Positions 40,516 through 48,531 of a stretch of DNA of 64,000 nucleotides are shown here, piece after piece. This DNA comes from Naasia sp. SYSU D00948 (GTDB lineage: Bacteria > Actinomycetota > Actinomycetes > Actinomycetales > Microbacteriaceae): contig NZ_JAFMTA010000001.1 of assembly GCF_017916515.1 (NCBI RefSeq), forward strand, positions 2,779,127 through 2,843,126, written 5' to 3'. The notes under the pieces were generated by a model. The model was not told where the DNA came from. It ran no database searches and saw only the letters and a list, made by a program, of their open reading frames with translations. Each line of letters starts with the position of its first letter. Within the stretch, counting starts at the first letter, position 1. The translations under genes and the position numbers were made by a program.

Positions 40516-42981
40516 ATGCCGCATCCGGTCCCCACGGTGGTCCCTCTCGGCGGCGAGTGGGAGGTCCGCGAGGCTCTCGGGGACACCTGGGAGTGGTACG
40601 TGCGCCCACGCATCGAGGCCGGCAACAACGCTGCGGACGCCGCCGACGCGGTGGGCCGGGCGCCCGGGTGGCTTCCGGCCACCGTGCCCGGATCGGTCGT
40701 GACGGACCTCGCGGCAGCCATGGAGATCCCCGACCCCCGCGTGAGCCGGAACAGCCGTGCCGCCGAGTGGACCGGGGGCCGCTCCTGGGTGTACCGCCGC
40801 CTCGTCGAGGTGCCCGAGTCCGAGCCGGGCTCGTCCGTCGTGCTCGAGCTCGACGGAGTGGATCCCTCCGCGCGCGTGTTCTGGGACGGGACGATGATCG
40901 CCGAGGTCGCCGGCCTGTTCCGTGCGGCGCGGCTGCCCGTCCCCGCGGAGCCCGGGCCGCACACCCTCGCCGTCGTGCTCGCGCCGGTGCCGGCCAGCGA
41001 GCCGCAGGTGGGCCGGACGGAACGGGTGCGCATCCATGCGCCCCGGATGAACTACGGCTGGGACTTCTGCCCGCCCTTTCCGCATCAGGGCATCTGGAAG
41101 GGCGTGCGGCTCCGGATCGCGAGAGAGCCGCTCGGTGCGGTGAGCGTCCGCACCGAGCTCGTGGGCGACAGCGGTCGCGTGGTCGTCGCAGCGGACCGGG
41201 AGGTGACGACCGAGGTGCTGCTCGACGGGTCGCCGGTCGCCGGCGGGGGAGCGGTGGTCGACGTTCCCGCCGCGGAGCGCTGGTGGCCGGCCGGACTCGG
41301 TCCGCAGCGCCTGTACGAGGTCCGGGTGCGAAGCAGGGACGACGAGCGCACCTTCGCGGTCGGCTTCCGCACTGTCGAATTCGTCCGCAACCCGGGCTCA
41401 CCCGAGTCCGCACTCCCGTATTCCGCCGTCGTCAACGGCGTGCGGGTCCCGCTCGTCGGCTGGAACTGGGTCCCCGCCGACGCCCAGTACGAGCAGGGTG
41501 GGGGCGCCCGACTGGCCCATCTCCTGGCACTGGCGGCGGAGTCGGGCGCTCGGCTCCTCCGCGTCTGGGGCGGCGGCTTGATCGAGACCGAGGAGTTCTA
41601 CCGCCGGTGCGACGAGGCCGGGCTGCTGGTCTGGCAGGAGTTCTCCCAGTCCAGCTCCGGCGCACAGAGCGCCCCCGCGGCCGACGACCAGTTCGTCGCC
41701 TACCTGCGCGCGGAGGCGCAGGCGATCGTGCCGACGCTCACGCACCATCCGGCGCTGATCATGTGGGGCGGAGGCAACGAGCTCGACCAGGACGGAGTCC
41801 CGCTCGACGAGGCGCGGTCCCCGGCCCTCGCCGCCCTCGCCGACACCGTCCGGCGCTGCGATCCCGGCCGCCACTGGGTGCCGACGTCGCCGTCCGGGCC
41901 GGCCTTCCACAACCGCCTCGACGTGATCGAGACCGCACCCGAGGACCAGCACGACGTGCACGGACCGTGGGAGCACCAGGGCCTCGCCGCCCACTACCGG
42001 CTCTACAACGCCGGTCGCTCCCTCGCCCACACCGAGTTCGGGGTCGAGGGCATGACCAATCGTCGGGCCCTCGACGGGCTCATCCCGGCGGAGGATCAGG
42101 AGCCCGCCGACCGCCGCAACCCCGTCTACCGGCATCTCGGCGACTGGTGGAACAACGCGGAGCTCGTCGAGCGCTCGTTCGGCGGACGCCTCCGGGGCGT
42201 CGAGCAGCTGCGCCGGGCCAGCCAGTGGCTGCAGGCGACGGGCCTCGCCTATGCGGTCGAGGCGGACCGGCGGCGCGCTCCGCGGTGCTCGATGGTGCTG
42301 CCGTGGCAGCTCGACGAGTCGTTCCCGAACGCGTGGTGCACGTCGGCGGTCGACTTCTCCGGTGAGCCGAAGCCGGCGTTCTGGGCGGTCGCCCGTGCCT
42401 TCGCCGCGGACCGGGTGACGGTGCGCACGGAGGCCGCGGCGTGGGCGGGCGGAAGCCCCGCGGCTGAGGCCTGGGTGTGGTCCGAGCGCGGACGTCCGGA
42501 AGGACGCGTCGCCCTGAGGGCTCGGACGCTCGACGGCGGCATCGTCGCCGAGGAGAGCTGGACGGTGGAGCGCGTGCGGGATCCGGTGCCCGTCGGCTCC
42601 CTCGCCCTCCCGCCACGCGACGGGCTCTTCCTCTGGGAGGCGGAGTGGGAGGGGAGCGGCGGCGAGGTGCTCGACCGCGAGCTCGTCCTCGCGACCGGCG
42701 GCGCCGACCTCTCCGCGCTCCTCGACCTGCCCCGCGCGGAGGTGGAGGTGTCGGCGGACGAGGAGGGGGTCACCCTTCAGCACCACGCGGGTCCGGCGGT
42801 GGTCGGGCTGGTGCTGGCCGACGCGCGCGAGCCGGGCGTCCCCGGGTTCGTCGTCGCCGAGGGGGACCCGCGTCCGCTCCTGCCGGGGGAGCGCCGCCGG
42901 ATGCGGGTCAGGGCGCGCGATGGGGGGCCCTGGCGGATGCGGGTCGAGGGCTGGAACCTCGAACCCGTGACGGTGGGGTGA
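40516..42981 (+). CDS. Glycoside hydrolase family 2 beta-mannosidase
   Basis: An 821-aa GH2 enzyme. The N-terminal jelly-roll sugar-binding domain (about 1-165) has the contact MNYGWDFCPPFPHQGIWKGV. The TIM barrel carries the acid/base Glu in GGGNELDQ and the nucleophile Glu in HTEFGVEGMTN. The WGGG and VWGGGLIETEEFYRRCDE contexts favour beta-mannosidase over galactosidase. No signal peptide, so it likely acts on imported manno-oligosaccharides. Monocistronic with its own promoter. Confidence 0.9.
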   Translation: MPHPVPTVVPLGGEWEVREALGDTWEWYVRPRIEAGNNAADAADAVGRAPGWLPATVPGSVVTDLAAAMEIPDPRVSRNSRAAEWTGGRSWVYRRLVEVPESEPGSSVVLELDGVDPSARVFWDGTMIAEVAGLFRAARLPVPAEPGPHTLAVVLAPVPASEPQVGRTERVRIHAPRMNYGWDFCPPFPHQGIWKGVRLRIAREPLGAVSVRTELVGDSGRVVVAADREVTTEVLLDGSPVAGGGAVVDVPAAERWWPAGLGPQRLYEVRVRSRDDERTFAVGFRTVEFVRNPGSPESALPYSAVVNGVRVPLVGWNWVPADAQYEQGGGARLAHLLALAAESGARLLRVWGGGLIETEEFYRRCDEAGLLVWQEFSQSSSGAQSAPAADDQFVAYLRAEAQAIVPTLTHHPALIMWGGGNELDQDGVPLDEARSPALAALADTVRRCDPGRHWVPTSPSGPAFHNRLDVIETAPEDQHDVHGPWEHQGLAAHYRLYNAGRSLAHTEFGVEGMTNRRALDGLIPAEDQEPADRRNPVYRHLGDWWNNAELVERSFGGRLRGVEQLRRASQWLQATGLAYAVEADRRRAPRCSMVLPWQLDESFPNAWCTSAVDFSGEPKPAFWAVARAFAADRVTVRTEAAAWAGGSPAAEAWVWSERGRPEGRVALRARTLDGGIVAEESWTVERVRDPVPVGSLALPPRDGLFLWEAEWEGSGGEVLDRELVLATGGADLSALLDLPRAEVEVSADEEGVTLQHHAGPAVVGLVLADAREPGVPGFVVAEGDPRPLLPGERRRMRVRARDGGPWRMRVEGWNLEPVTVG

Positions 42982-42984
42982 GAG

Positions 42985-43215
42985 TCAGGTCGTGCGGAAG
43001 CCGGAGGCCCGGTGGGTTCCGTCGCAGAAGGGCTTGATCGTCGACAGGCCGCACCGGCACAGCGCGACCGTCCTGCGCGTGCGCGGGATCGGCTGTCCGT
43101 CCGGGGTCACGATGTCGACGTCGCCACGGACGAGGAAGGGACCGTCCGGGCAGGCCACGACCTGAGGCACGTCCTCGCGCCGATGCGAGCCGCCTCCTCC
43201 GTCCACGTCAGCCAC
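42985..43215 (-). CDS. CDGSH iron-sulfur domain protein
   Basis: A 76-aa protein with a single CDGSH motif: CRCGLSTIKPFCDGTH, supplying three Cys and one His to a [2Fe-2S] cluster. GTG is 1 nt after the TAA of the glycosyltransferase (TAAcGTG), so it is the third gene of the diiron/glycosyltransferase operon. Likely a redox or Fe-S transfer partner of the diiron protein; inference from context. Confidence 0.88.
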   Translation of the reverse strand: MADVDGGGGSHRREDVPQVVACPDGPFLVRGDVDIVTPDGQPIPRTRRTVALCRCGLSTIKPFCDGTHRASGFRTT

Positions 43216-43216
43216 G

Positions 43217-44233
43217 TTACGCGGCGCCGGGAGGACGGGCGAATCGTCGCCGCAGCTCGGCGGCAGGGGTGCCGGCCCGGCGCAGCCGGCGGCCGGCGTA
43301 CGGCATGCCGCCGGTGACCCGGCGCAGCAGCGCGATCCAGATGCAGAGCGCGCGCTCAGCGGCCCACGCCGGCGCCCACAGGGCGGACGTCGGCGGGTAG
43401 ACGCGGGCGCCGCCGTGGCGTCGCCTCCCGACCTCGGCCAGCAGCACCACCGCGCCGACCCCGGCGAGGAGCAGGCGCGGACGCCGCAGCCCCGCGATCG
43501 CGGCGGGCAGCAGGGCGAGCTCAAGGGCGAGCCGCGGCGGCTGCGCGAAGTCGTCGTAGGCCTGCCGCACCCGCTGCCCGAGGAAGTGCCGGGCCGTGGG
43601 CGGGATCCGGCGCACGTACAGGTCGGGCGCGCGCACCTCGCGTCCTCCCGCGGCGCGCACCGTGCGGATCAGCTCCAGGTTCTCGAAGAGCACGTCGCCG
43701 TCGTAGCCGCGCGTGCGCTCGAGGATCGAGCGCCGCACGGCGAGCGTGCCGGGATAGTCGGCGCCGAGCGCGCGGTTGAGCAGCGACCTGCCGGTGTCCC
43801 AGCGGGCGTGCCACGGCAGCGGCCGGAACACGTTCTGCGGCCGGACGAGGTCCGCGTGCCGCAGCATGCCGACCAGGCGACGCAGCTCCTCCTCGCCGTA
43901 GCGGACGTCGTCGTCGGCGAGGACCAGCGCCTCGTGCCGGGCGAGGCGGACGCCGGTCAGCACCCCCGCCACTTTGCCGTTCGCGACGGGGCTCGGGTCG
44001 GGCGGGACGTGCCGGACCAGCCCCGCCCAGCGCGACGCGTGCGCCGCGAACACCGGGGGAGGAGACCCGTCGACGACCGTCACGTCGACGAGGGCGGTGA
44101 TCTCCCGCAGGTAGTCCGTCAGCTCGTCCAGGCCGCTGTCCTCGCTCCAGCGCAGCGGCAGCACGTATTCCGCGTCCAGGCGCCGATCTGCCACAGGATC
44201 CGCGCCGAGGCGACCGCCGGGAAGTCCCGTCAC
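43217..44233 (-). CDS. Family 2-like glycosyltransferase with C-terminal membrane segments
   Basis: A 338-aa GT-A-like protein. The DxD-like motif LVLADDDVRYG, VVDGSPPP and GYDGDVLFENLELIRTV match GT2-type proteins. A hydrophobic region near residues 235-260 and another near 285-300 could anchor it. Acceptor unknown. GTG overlaps the stop of the upstream diiron gene by GTGA, and its stop is 1 nt from the CDGSH start. Confidence 0.8.
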   Translation of the reverse strand: MTGLPGGRLGADPVADRRLDAEYVLPLRWSEDSGLDELTDYLREITALVDVTVVDGSPPPVFAAHASRWAGLVRHVPPDPSPVANGKVAGVLTGVRLARHEALVLADDDVRYGEEELRRLVGMLRHADLVRPQNVFRPLPWHARWDTGRSLLNRALGADYPGTLAVRRSILERTRGYDGDVLFENLELIRTVRAAGGREVRAPDLYVRRIPPTARHFLGQRVRQAYDDFAQPPRLALELALLPAAIAGLRRPRLLLAGVGAVVLLAEVGRRRHGGARVYPPTSALWAPAWAAERALCIWIALLRRVTGGMPYAGRRLRRAGTPAAELRRRFARPPGAA

Positions 44234-45267
44234 GCGGCGACGGCGAGGGGCGCACGGAGCGACGTCCTGCCGGCCGTCCATGCCTCGCGCATGTGGTCGG
44301 CGGCCCAGCCGTCGACCGTGAGGGAGGCCGCGGCGCCGAACAGGACGTCGTCGAGGAGGTCCGGCTCGGTCTCCACGAATCCGCCGGCCAGGTCCCGCGC
44401 CGCGATCTGCTCGTGGACGGCGTCCGCCTCCACGTGCTCGTCGAAGTACCAGGTGACGTCCTCGTCGTACCCGAGGCGCCGGAAGCCGTTCCCGTACATC
44501 CGGTTGGGGAGGGCGGACGTCATCTCGAAGGCGGCCAGGTGGCCGACGATCGCGCCGCGGAGGCGGCGGTGCAGGCCGAACATCGACATCTGATTGAGCG
44601 CGGCGAGGGTGATCGCGGGGACGTTGTCGACGTAGCGGCCGTAGGTGTCGTCGAGGCCGGCGCCGCGCATGGCGAGCGCGAAGATCGCGGAGTGCATCCG
44701 CTGGGGCCGGCCGCCCCCGTACTCGTCCGACTGGATCTCGACGAGCGCCGCCTTCGCCCGGCCCCGCAGGCGCGGAATGGCCCAGCTGTGCGGGTCCGCC
44801 TCCTTGAGGGTGTAGATGGAGCGCTGCACGAGGAACTCGTGGAGCTGCTCGTCCGTGGCCTGCTTCGCGACGAAGCGGGACAGGCTCGGACCCGACGTCG
44901 GGGCCGTCAGATCGAACAGTGTCCGCGCGACGGCGTCGGCCGTCGGCTCGGGACGCGGCGGCACGGGGACGACCGCGCGCAGCTCCGCCTCGAACGCCGC
45001 CTCGATCTCCGCGCGCGTCGCGAGCAGTGCCGGATCCCACTCCAGGTCCGGCACACCGTCGATGCCGCCGTAGGCGAACTCGTAGAGGCAGAACAGCGTG
45101 AGTTGGAGGTCCTCGTCCCGCACGATCTCGGGACTCTCCGCGACGACGTTCCGGACCGCTTCGGCGAACTCGATGCGCGCCGCGTTCGCCGCCGGTGTGC
45201 CGGGCGCGAGCTCGAGCACGGAGAACAGACGGGCACTCGCCTCGCCTCTGGCTTCGGGGATCCTCAT
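44230..45267 (-). CDS. Iron-containing redox enzyme (heme-oxygenase-like diiron protein)
   Basis: A 345-aa helical protein of the heme-oxygenase-like diiron (HDO) type. Candidate iron ligands appear as SDEYGGGRPQRMH, GHLAAFEMTSALPN and WYFDEHVEADAVHEQ, a Glu/His/Asp pattern across three helices. Such proteins perform oxidative N-oxygenation, cleavage or desaturation in specialised pathways. GGGAGAGG precedes the ATG. First gene of an operon with a glycosyltransferase and a CDGSH protein. Substrate unknown. Confidence 0.82.
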   Translation of the reverse strand: MRIPEARGEASARLFSVLELAPGTPAANAARIEFAEAVRNVVAESPEIVRDEDLQLTLFCLYEFAYGGIDGVPDLEWDPALLATRAEIEAAFEAELRAVVPVPPRPEPTADAVARTLFDLTAPTSGPSLSRFVAKQATDEQLHEFLVQRSIYTLKEADPHSWAIPRLRGRAKAALVEIQSDEYGGGRPQRMHSAIFALAMRGAGLDDTYGRYVDNVPAITLAALNQMSMFGLHRRLRGAIVGHLAAFEMTSALPNRMYGNGFRRLGYDEDVTWYFDEHVEADAVHEQIAARDLAGGFVETEPDLLDDVLFGAAASLTVDGWAADHMREAWTAGRTSLRAPLAVAA

Positions 45268-45381
45268 GGCGCACCTCTCCCGCCGCTGCTGTGCCGGCGT
45301 TCCGGTGCCCCAGTTTCCCGCCGCGGGCGCACCCGGGTCACCCCCTACCGTGCAGGCAGGGAGTTGTGGCAGGGTTCCCGA

Positions 45382-46527
45382 TCAGCCGCCGATCGCGGCC
45401 GCCGAGCTCCAGCGCAGAAGACCCGCCACGCCCGACGAGTCGGGCAGCAGCGGACCCGGCACCAGACGGACCGATGCATCGGTGAGGACGGCCGCGCGGA
45501 TCAGCGCCTCCGCGGCCGGCACCGTCCCGAGGATGCCCGCGGGCGTCGCCTCCTCGGGAGCCGCAGCCACCCAGGGCTCCGCATCGAGCGCGAGCAGGGT
45601 GCGTTCGGCCAGGGCCGCCGGGTCGAGGAAGAGCACCTCGACCTGCGCCTGGCGGACCGCGTGCACGAGCGACCCGACGCCGTGCTCCGCCGCTCCGCCG
45701 TCCCTGCCGAGCTCCTGCCGGAGCCGGTCGAGCTCGGCGTCCCGGTCCTCCCGCGCCACGCGGTCGAGCTGCTCGTCCACGAAGGTCTGCAGCGTCTCCT
45801 CGGAGGCCCCCTCGGGGCGCGTGTTCGCGTTGAGCTCCGCGACGAGCTCGCGGGTCGCGGAGGCGAGGCGGTCGATGAGGAGCTGCCTCGCCCGGACGTC
45901 GCCGGAGAGGATCACGAGGCGCGGTCGGTGCTCCTGCACGAGCCTGTCGACGACGGCCGCGAGCTCCGTCTCGTTCTGCTTCCAGATCTCCTCGGTGTGG
46001 TGCTGGAACCGCAGGTGCGCCCACCCGCCGCCCTGGAACTTCTTGATCGCGTCGGTGCGCCCCTGCGTCTGCTCGGTCACCTCGGGCGCGACCTGGCTCG
46101 AGCGGTAGAGGCTGACGTCTCCGCCGTCCCGCGAGGCCTCCACGACGAGGTAGACGATCTCGTCTGGCCGGGCGGTGAGCAGCGGCAGCAGCTGCGGGAT
46201 CGGCCCCGCCTCGGCGAGCTCGGGTCCGTTCGGGGCCCCCGGGGTCACGAGGTTGCAGACGATCCGCCCGTCGCGCAGGAGGACGTAGCGCGAGATCGGG
46301 CCGGGCACCCCGTCGGTCCCCTCGATGGCGTCCTCGATCAGCGAGAGCTGCTCGGCGGACACGCCGACGGCACGCAGCCGGTCGAGCACCGAGCGGCGCC
46401 GGGCGAGGGCGACTCCGCGAGGATCCGAGGTGTCCATGGAGGCGTCGGTGTAGACCGTGATCCAGGAGCCGCCCTTGCGCAGCTCGTCCACGATGTCGGC
46501 GAGCGCGGCGTTCGGATGCTGTGCCAT
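45382..46527 (-). CDS. Vms1/Rv2629-type release-factor-like protein
   Basis: A 381-aa protein of the actinobacterial Rv2629 family, related to Vms1/ANKZF1 peptidyl-tRNA cleavage factors and the eRF1 fold. KKFQGGGWAHLRFQHH lies where the catalytic GGxxQ loop sits in eukaryotic Vms1, but the exact GGxxQ spacing is altered. N-terminal region ITVYTDASMDTSDPR. In actinobacteria the family is linked to stress and dormancy. Co-oriented with a small acidic gene 54 nt upstream. Confidence 0.75.
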   Translation of the reverse strand: MAQHPNAALADIVDELRKGGSWITVYTDASMDTSDPRGVALARRRSVLDRLRAVGVSAEQLSLIEDAIEGTDGVPGPISRYVLLRDGRIVCNLVTPGAPNGPELAEAGPIPQLLPLLTARPDEIVYLVVEASRDGGDVSLYRSSQVAPEVTEQTQGRTDAIKKFQGGGWAHLRFQHHTEEIWKQNETELAAVVDRLVQEHRPRLVILSGDVRARQLLIDRLASATRELVAELNANTRPEGASEETLQTFVDEQLDRVAREDRDAELDRLRQELGRDGGAAEHGVGSLVHAVRQAQVEVLFLDPAALAERTLLALDAEPWVAAAPEEATPAGILGTVPAAEALIRAAVLTDASVRLVPGPLLPDSSGVAGLLRWSSAAAIGG

Positions 46528-46581
46528 GTTCTTCCTCCTCCGCCGACCGCTCGGCCGGCTGGTCGATGGGTCGGGGGCCGC

Positions 46582-46824
46582 TCAGGCCCGGTCTTCGGCT
46601 TCCGTGACGGTGCCCTCCGCGAGCTCGTCCGATGCCGGCCGCAGGTTCCCGGTGATGCCCGAGGCGGCCTCCACCTCCGCACTGTCGGTGTCGTCCGGGT
46701 AGCTCACCACCTGGCGCCACTCCTCGACGTGGGAGGGTCCGTGCCCCTGGACGATCGGCTGGGCCTCGTGCTTCAGCTCGTCGTCCAGCTTCGGGTTCGC
46801 GCGATTCGTCCCCTGCTCCGACAT
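46582..46824 (-). CDS. Small hydrophilic stress-type protein
   Basis: An 80-aa hydrophilic protein, MSEQGTNRANPKLDDELKHE onward, with no known domain and no hydrophobic core. AAAGGGGA precedes the ATG, and TAGCGT farther upstream is a likely -10. Probably co-transcribed with the Vms1-like gene. Confidence 0.7.
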   Translation of the reverse strand: MSEQGTNRANPKLDDELKHEAQPIVQGHGPSHVEEWRQVVSYPDDTDSAEVEAASGITGNLRPASDELAEGTVTEAEDRA

Positions 46825-46902
46825 GTCGTTCCCCTTTCCTCTCGCTCCACGCTATGACCGTCCCCCGAGCCCGGCTCTCAGCGGGGCATCAGGAACGTGA
46901 GA

Positions 46903-46928
46903 AGGGGCCACCGTCTCCGGTGGCCCCT
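46903..46928 (-). terminator. Terminator after csbD
   Basis: AGGGGCCACC and GGTGGCCCCT form a 10-bp stem with a 6-nt loop, 13 nt beyond the CsbD stop. On the minus strand it is followed by TTCTCACG. Confidence 0.7.
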
Positions 46929-46941
46929 CCTGGACGCGGCG

Positions 46942-47115
46942 CTACTTCTTGAAGATGTCCTTCACGTCCTCGCCGGCCTGCTTGAGGTTCGCCGCGGTCT
47001 GGTCGCCCTGACCCTCGGCCTCGAGCCTCTCGTCGCCGCTGGCGCGGCCCATGCCTTCCTTGGCCTTGCCGGCCATCTCCTCGCCTGCGTTCCTGATCTT
47101 GTCGTCGAGCCCCAT
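46942..47115 (-). CDS. CsbD-family stress protein
   Basis: A 57-aa CsbD-like protein: MGLDDKIRNAGEEMAGKAKE, then QTAANLKQAGEDVKDIFKK, highly charged and helical. GAGG lies 8 nt before the ATG at 47115. An upstream in-frame ATG at 47145 gives a non-family N-terminus and is rejected. CsbD proteins are general-stress (SigB-type) proteins of unknown function. Confidence 0.88.
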   Translation of the reverse strand: MGLDDKIRNAGEEMAGKAKEGMGRASGDERLEAEGQGDQTAANLKQAGEDVKDIFKK

Positions 47116-47302
47116 AGCTGTACCTCGCTTCCGCTCATCGGACATGTGCTGGCGCCAGATTCCTCGCGTTCGCTGAAAGTCACCTGAGCGCTTCTGAGTG
47201 ACGCCCCCGGCCCGAGGGCAGGTTCGCGCGAGCGGAGTGCAAGCCCCTGACGCGGAAGGGCTGCGGGCCTAGCGTGAGGGGACAGGCACGTGAGGAGTCG
47301 CC

Positions 47303-48091
47303 ATGCCGATCCTGCAGCGCACCAGGTCGATCGAGGACAGGGGGCCGACCCTGCTGCGTTCGGTGGCTCCCGGCGTCCACCGCCTGTCGCACGCCCACAC
47401 GAACAGCTACCTCATCGAGGACGGCGACGCGCTCACGATCGTGGACGCGCTGTTCCCCACGACGTGGCGGGTCCTGCAGCGCGCCCTCGACGCGATCGGC
47501 TTCCGGCCCGCGCAGGTCCGCGCACTCGTGCTCACTCACGCGCACTTCGATCACCTCGGGGTGGCGCGGCGGATGCAGACGGAGTGGGACCTGCCCATCT
47601 GGGCGCATCCCTACGAGGGGTTCATCGCACGGCATCCCTATCGGTACGCCCACGAGAACCCGCGGTCCTTCTACCCGATCCGGCATCCCAAGGCGATCCC
47701 GATCCTCTCCGCCATGACGGCCGCGGGCGCCTGGAACGTCCGCGGCGTCGAAGGCCTGAGCTGGTTCTCCGCGGGTGACACCCTCGAGGTCCCCGGACGG
47801 CCGGTGGTCGTGTTCTCACCCGGGCACACCTTCGGGCACTCCGCGCTGCACCTGCCCGACCGGAACGCCCTGATCACGGGCGACGCCCTGGTCACCCTGG
47901 ATCCCTACACGGGCGAGACCGGACCCCGGATCGTGGCCGGGGCGGCAACGGCCGACAGCCGCGAGGCCATGGGGTCGCTCGAGGTCCTCGCCGCGACGGG
48001 GGCGCGCCTCGTCCTCCCCGGACACGGCGTCCCGTGGCGCGAGGGCATCGGAGCGGCCGTCACGGCCGCGCGCGCCGCCGGTCCCGCCTGA
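47303..48091 (+). CDS. Metallo-beta-lactamase fold hydrolase
   Basis: A 262-aa MBL-fold protein. The metal motif THAHFDHLG is present (HxHxDH), with later ligands in SPGHTFGHS, GDALVTLDP and LPGHG. A broad hydrolase such as a lactonase or thioesterase is likely; the substrate is unresolved. TAGCGT at 47270-47275 is a -10, then a leader with GAGGAG before the ATG, so it is not leaderless. Confidence 0.85.
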   Translation: MPILQRTRSIEDRGPTLLRSVAPGVHRLSHAHTNSYLIEDGDALTIVDALFPTTWRVLQRALDAIGFRPAQVRALVLTHAHFDHLGVARRMQTEWDLPIWAHPYEGFIARHPYRYAHENPRSFYPIRHPKAIPILSAMTAAGAWNVRGVEGLSWFSAGDTLEVPGRPVVVFSPGHTFGHSALHLPDRNALITGDALVTLDPYTGETGPRIVAGAATADSREAMGSLEVLAATGARLVLPGHGVPWREGIGAAVTAARAAGPA

Positions 48092-48105
48092 CGCGGCGGC
48101 GGCGT

Positions 48106-48375
48106 TCAGGCCTCGCGGCTGTCGGCCGCGTCCGTCTGCGACGCGCCGAGCGCCTCGTCCGAGTCCTCGCCGTCCTCATCGGGCGCGAGCTCCTCGGTGG
48201 CGCCGGGCTCGGTGCCGAGCGACGCGGTGTCCACATTCACGCCCACCGGGCGATCCGGGTGGCTCGGCTGGGCCGCCTCGAGGTCGTCGGTGGTCGACGC
48301 GACCGCGGCGACGGACGCGACGGTCGGCGGCTCGGGGACCTCGGTGTCGCGGGGGCGCTCGCTGCTGTCCGTCAT
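48106..48375 (-). CDS. Small acidic protein
   Basis: An 89-aa acidic protein, Asp/Glu/Ala-rich at the C-terminus (ELAPDEDGEDSDEALGASQ), likely disordered. GAGGAG precedes the ATG by 5 nt. No domain recognised. It is convergent with the MBL gene and divergent from the phosphoesterase. Confidence 0.65.
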   Translation of the reverse strand: MTDSSERPRDTEVPEPPTVASVAAVASTTDDLEAAQPSHPDRPVGVNVDTASLGTEPGATEELAPDEDGEDSDEALGASQTDAADSREA

Positions 48376-48531
48376 CGGGGCTCCTCTTCTCGGCGTCCCT
48401 CGACTCAACAGGCGCCGCGCATCGGCGGCAAGGGGGTTGCGACGGGTACGAAGTCCTCGCGGTGGTGTCGCCCACAGGTCTAGCCTGTGCTGCAGCATCC
48501 GAGGCGGATGCGGGCTGCGAAGGAGCGGCGC

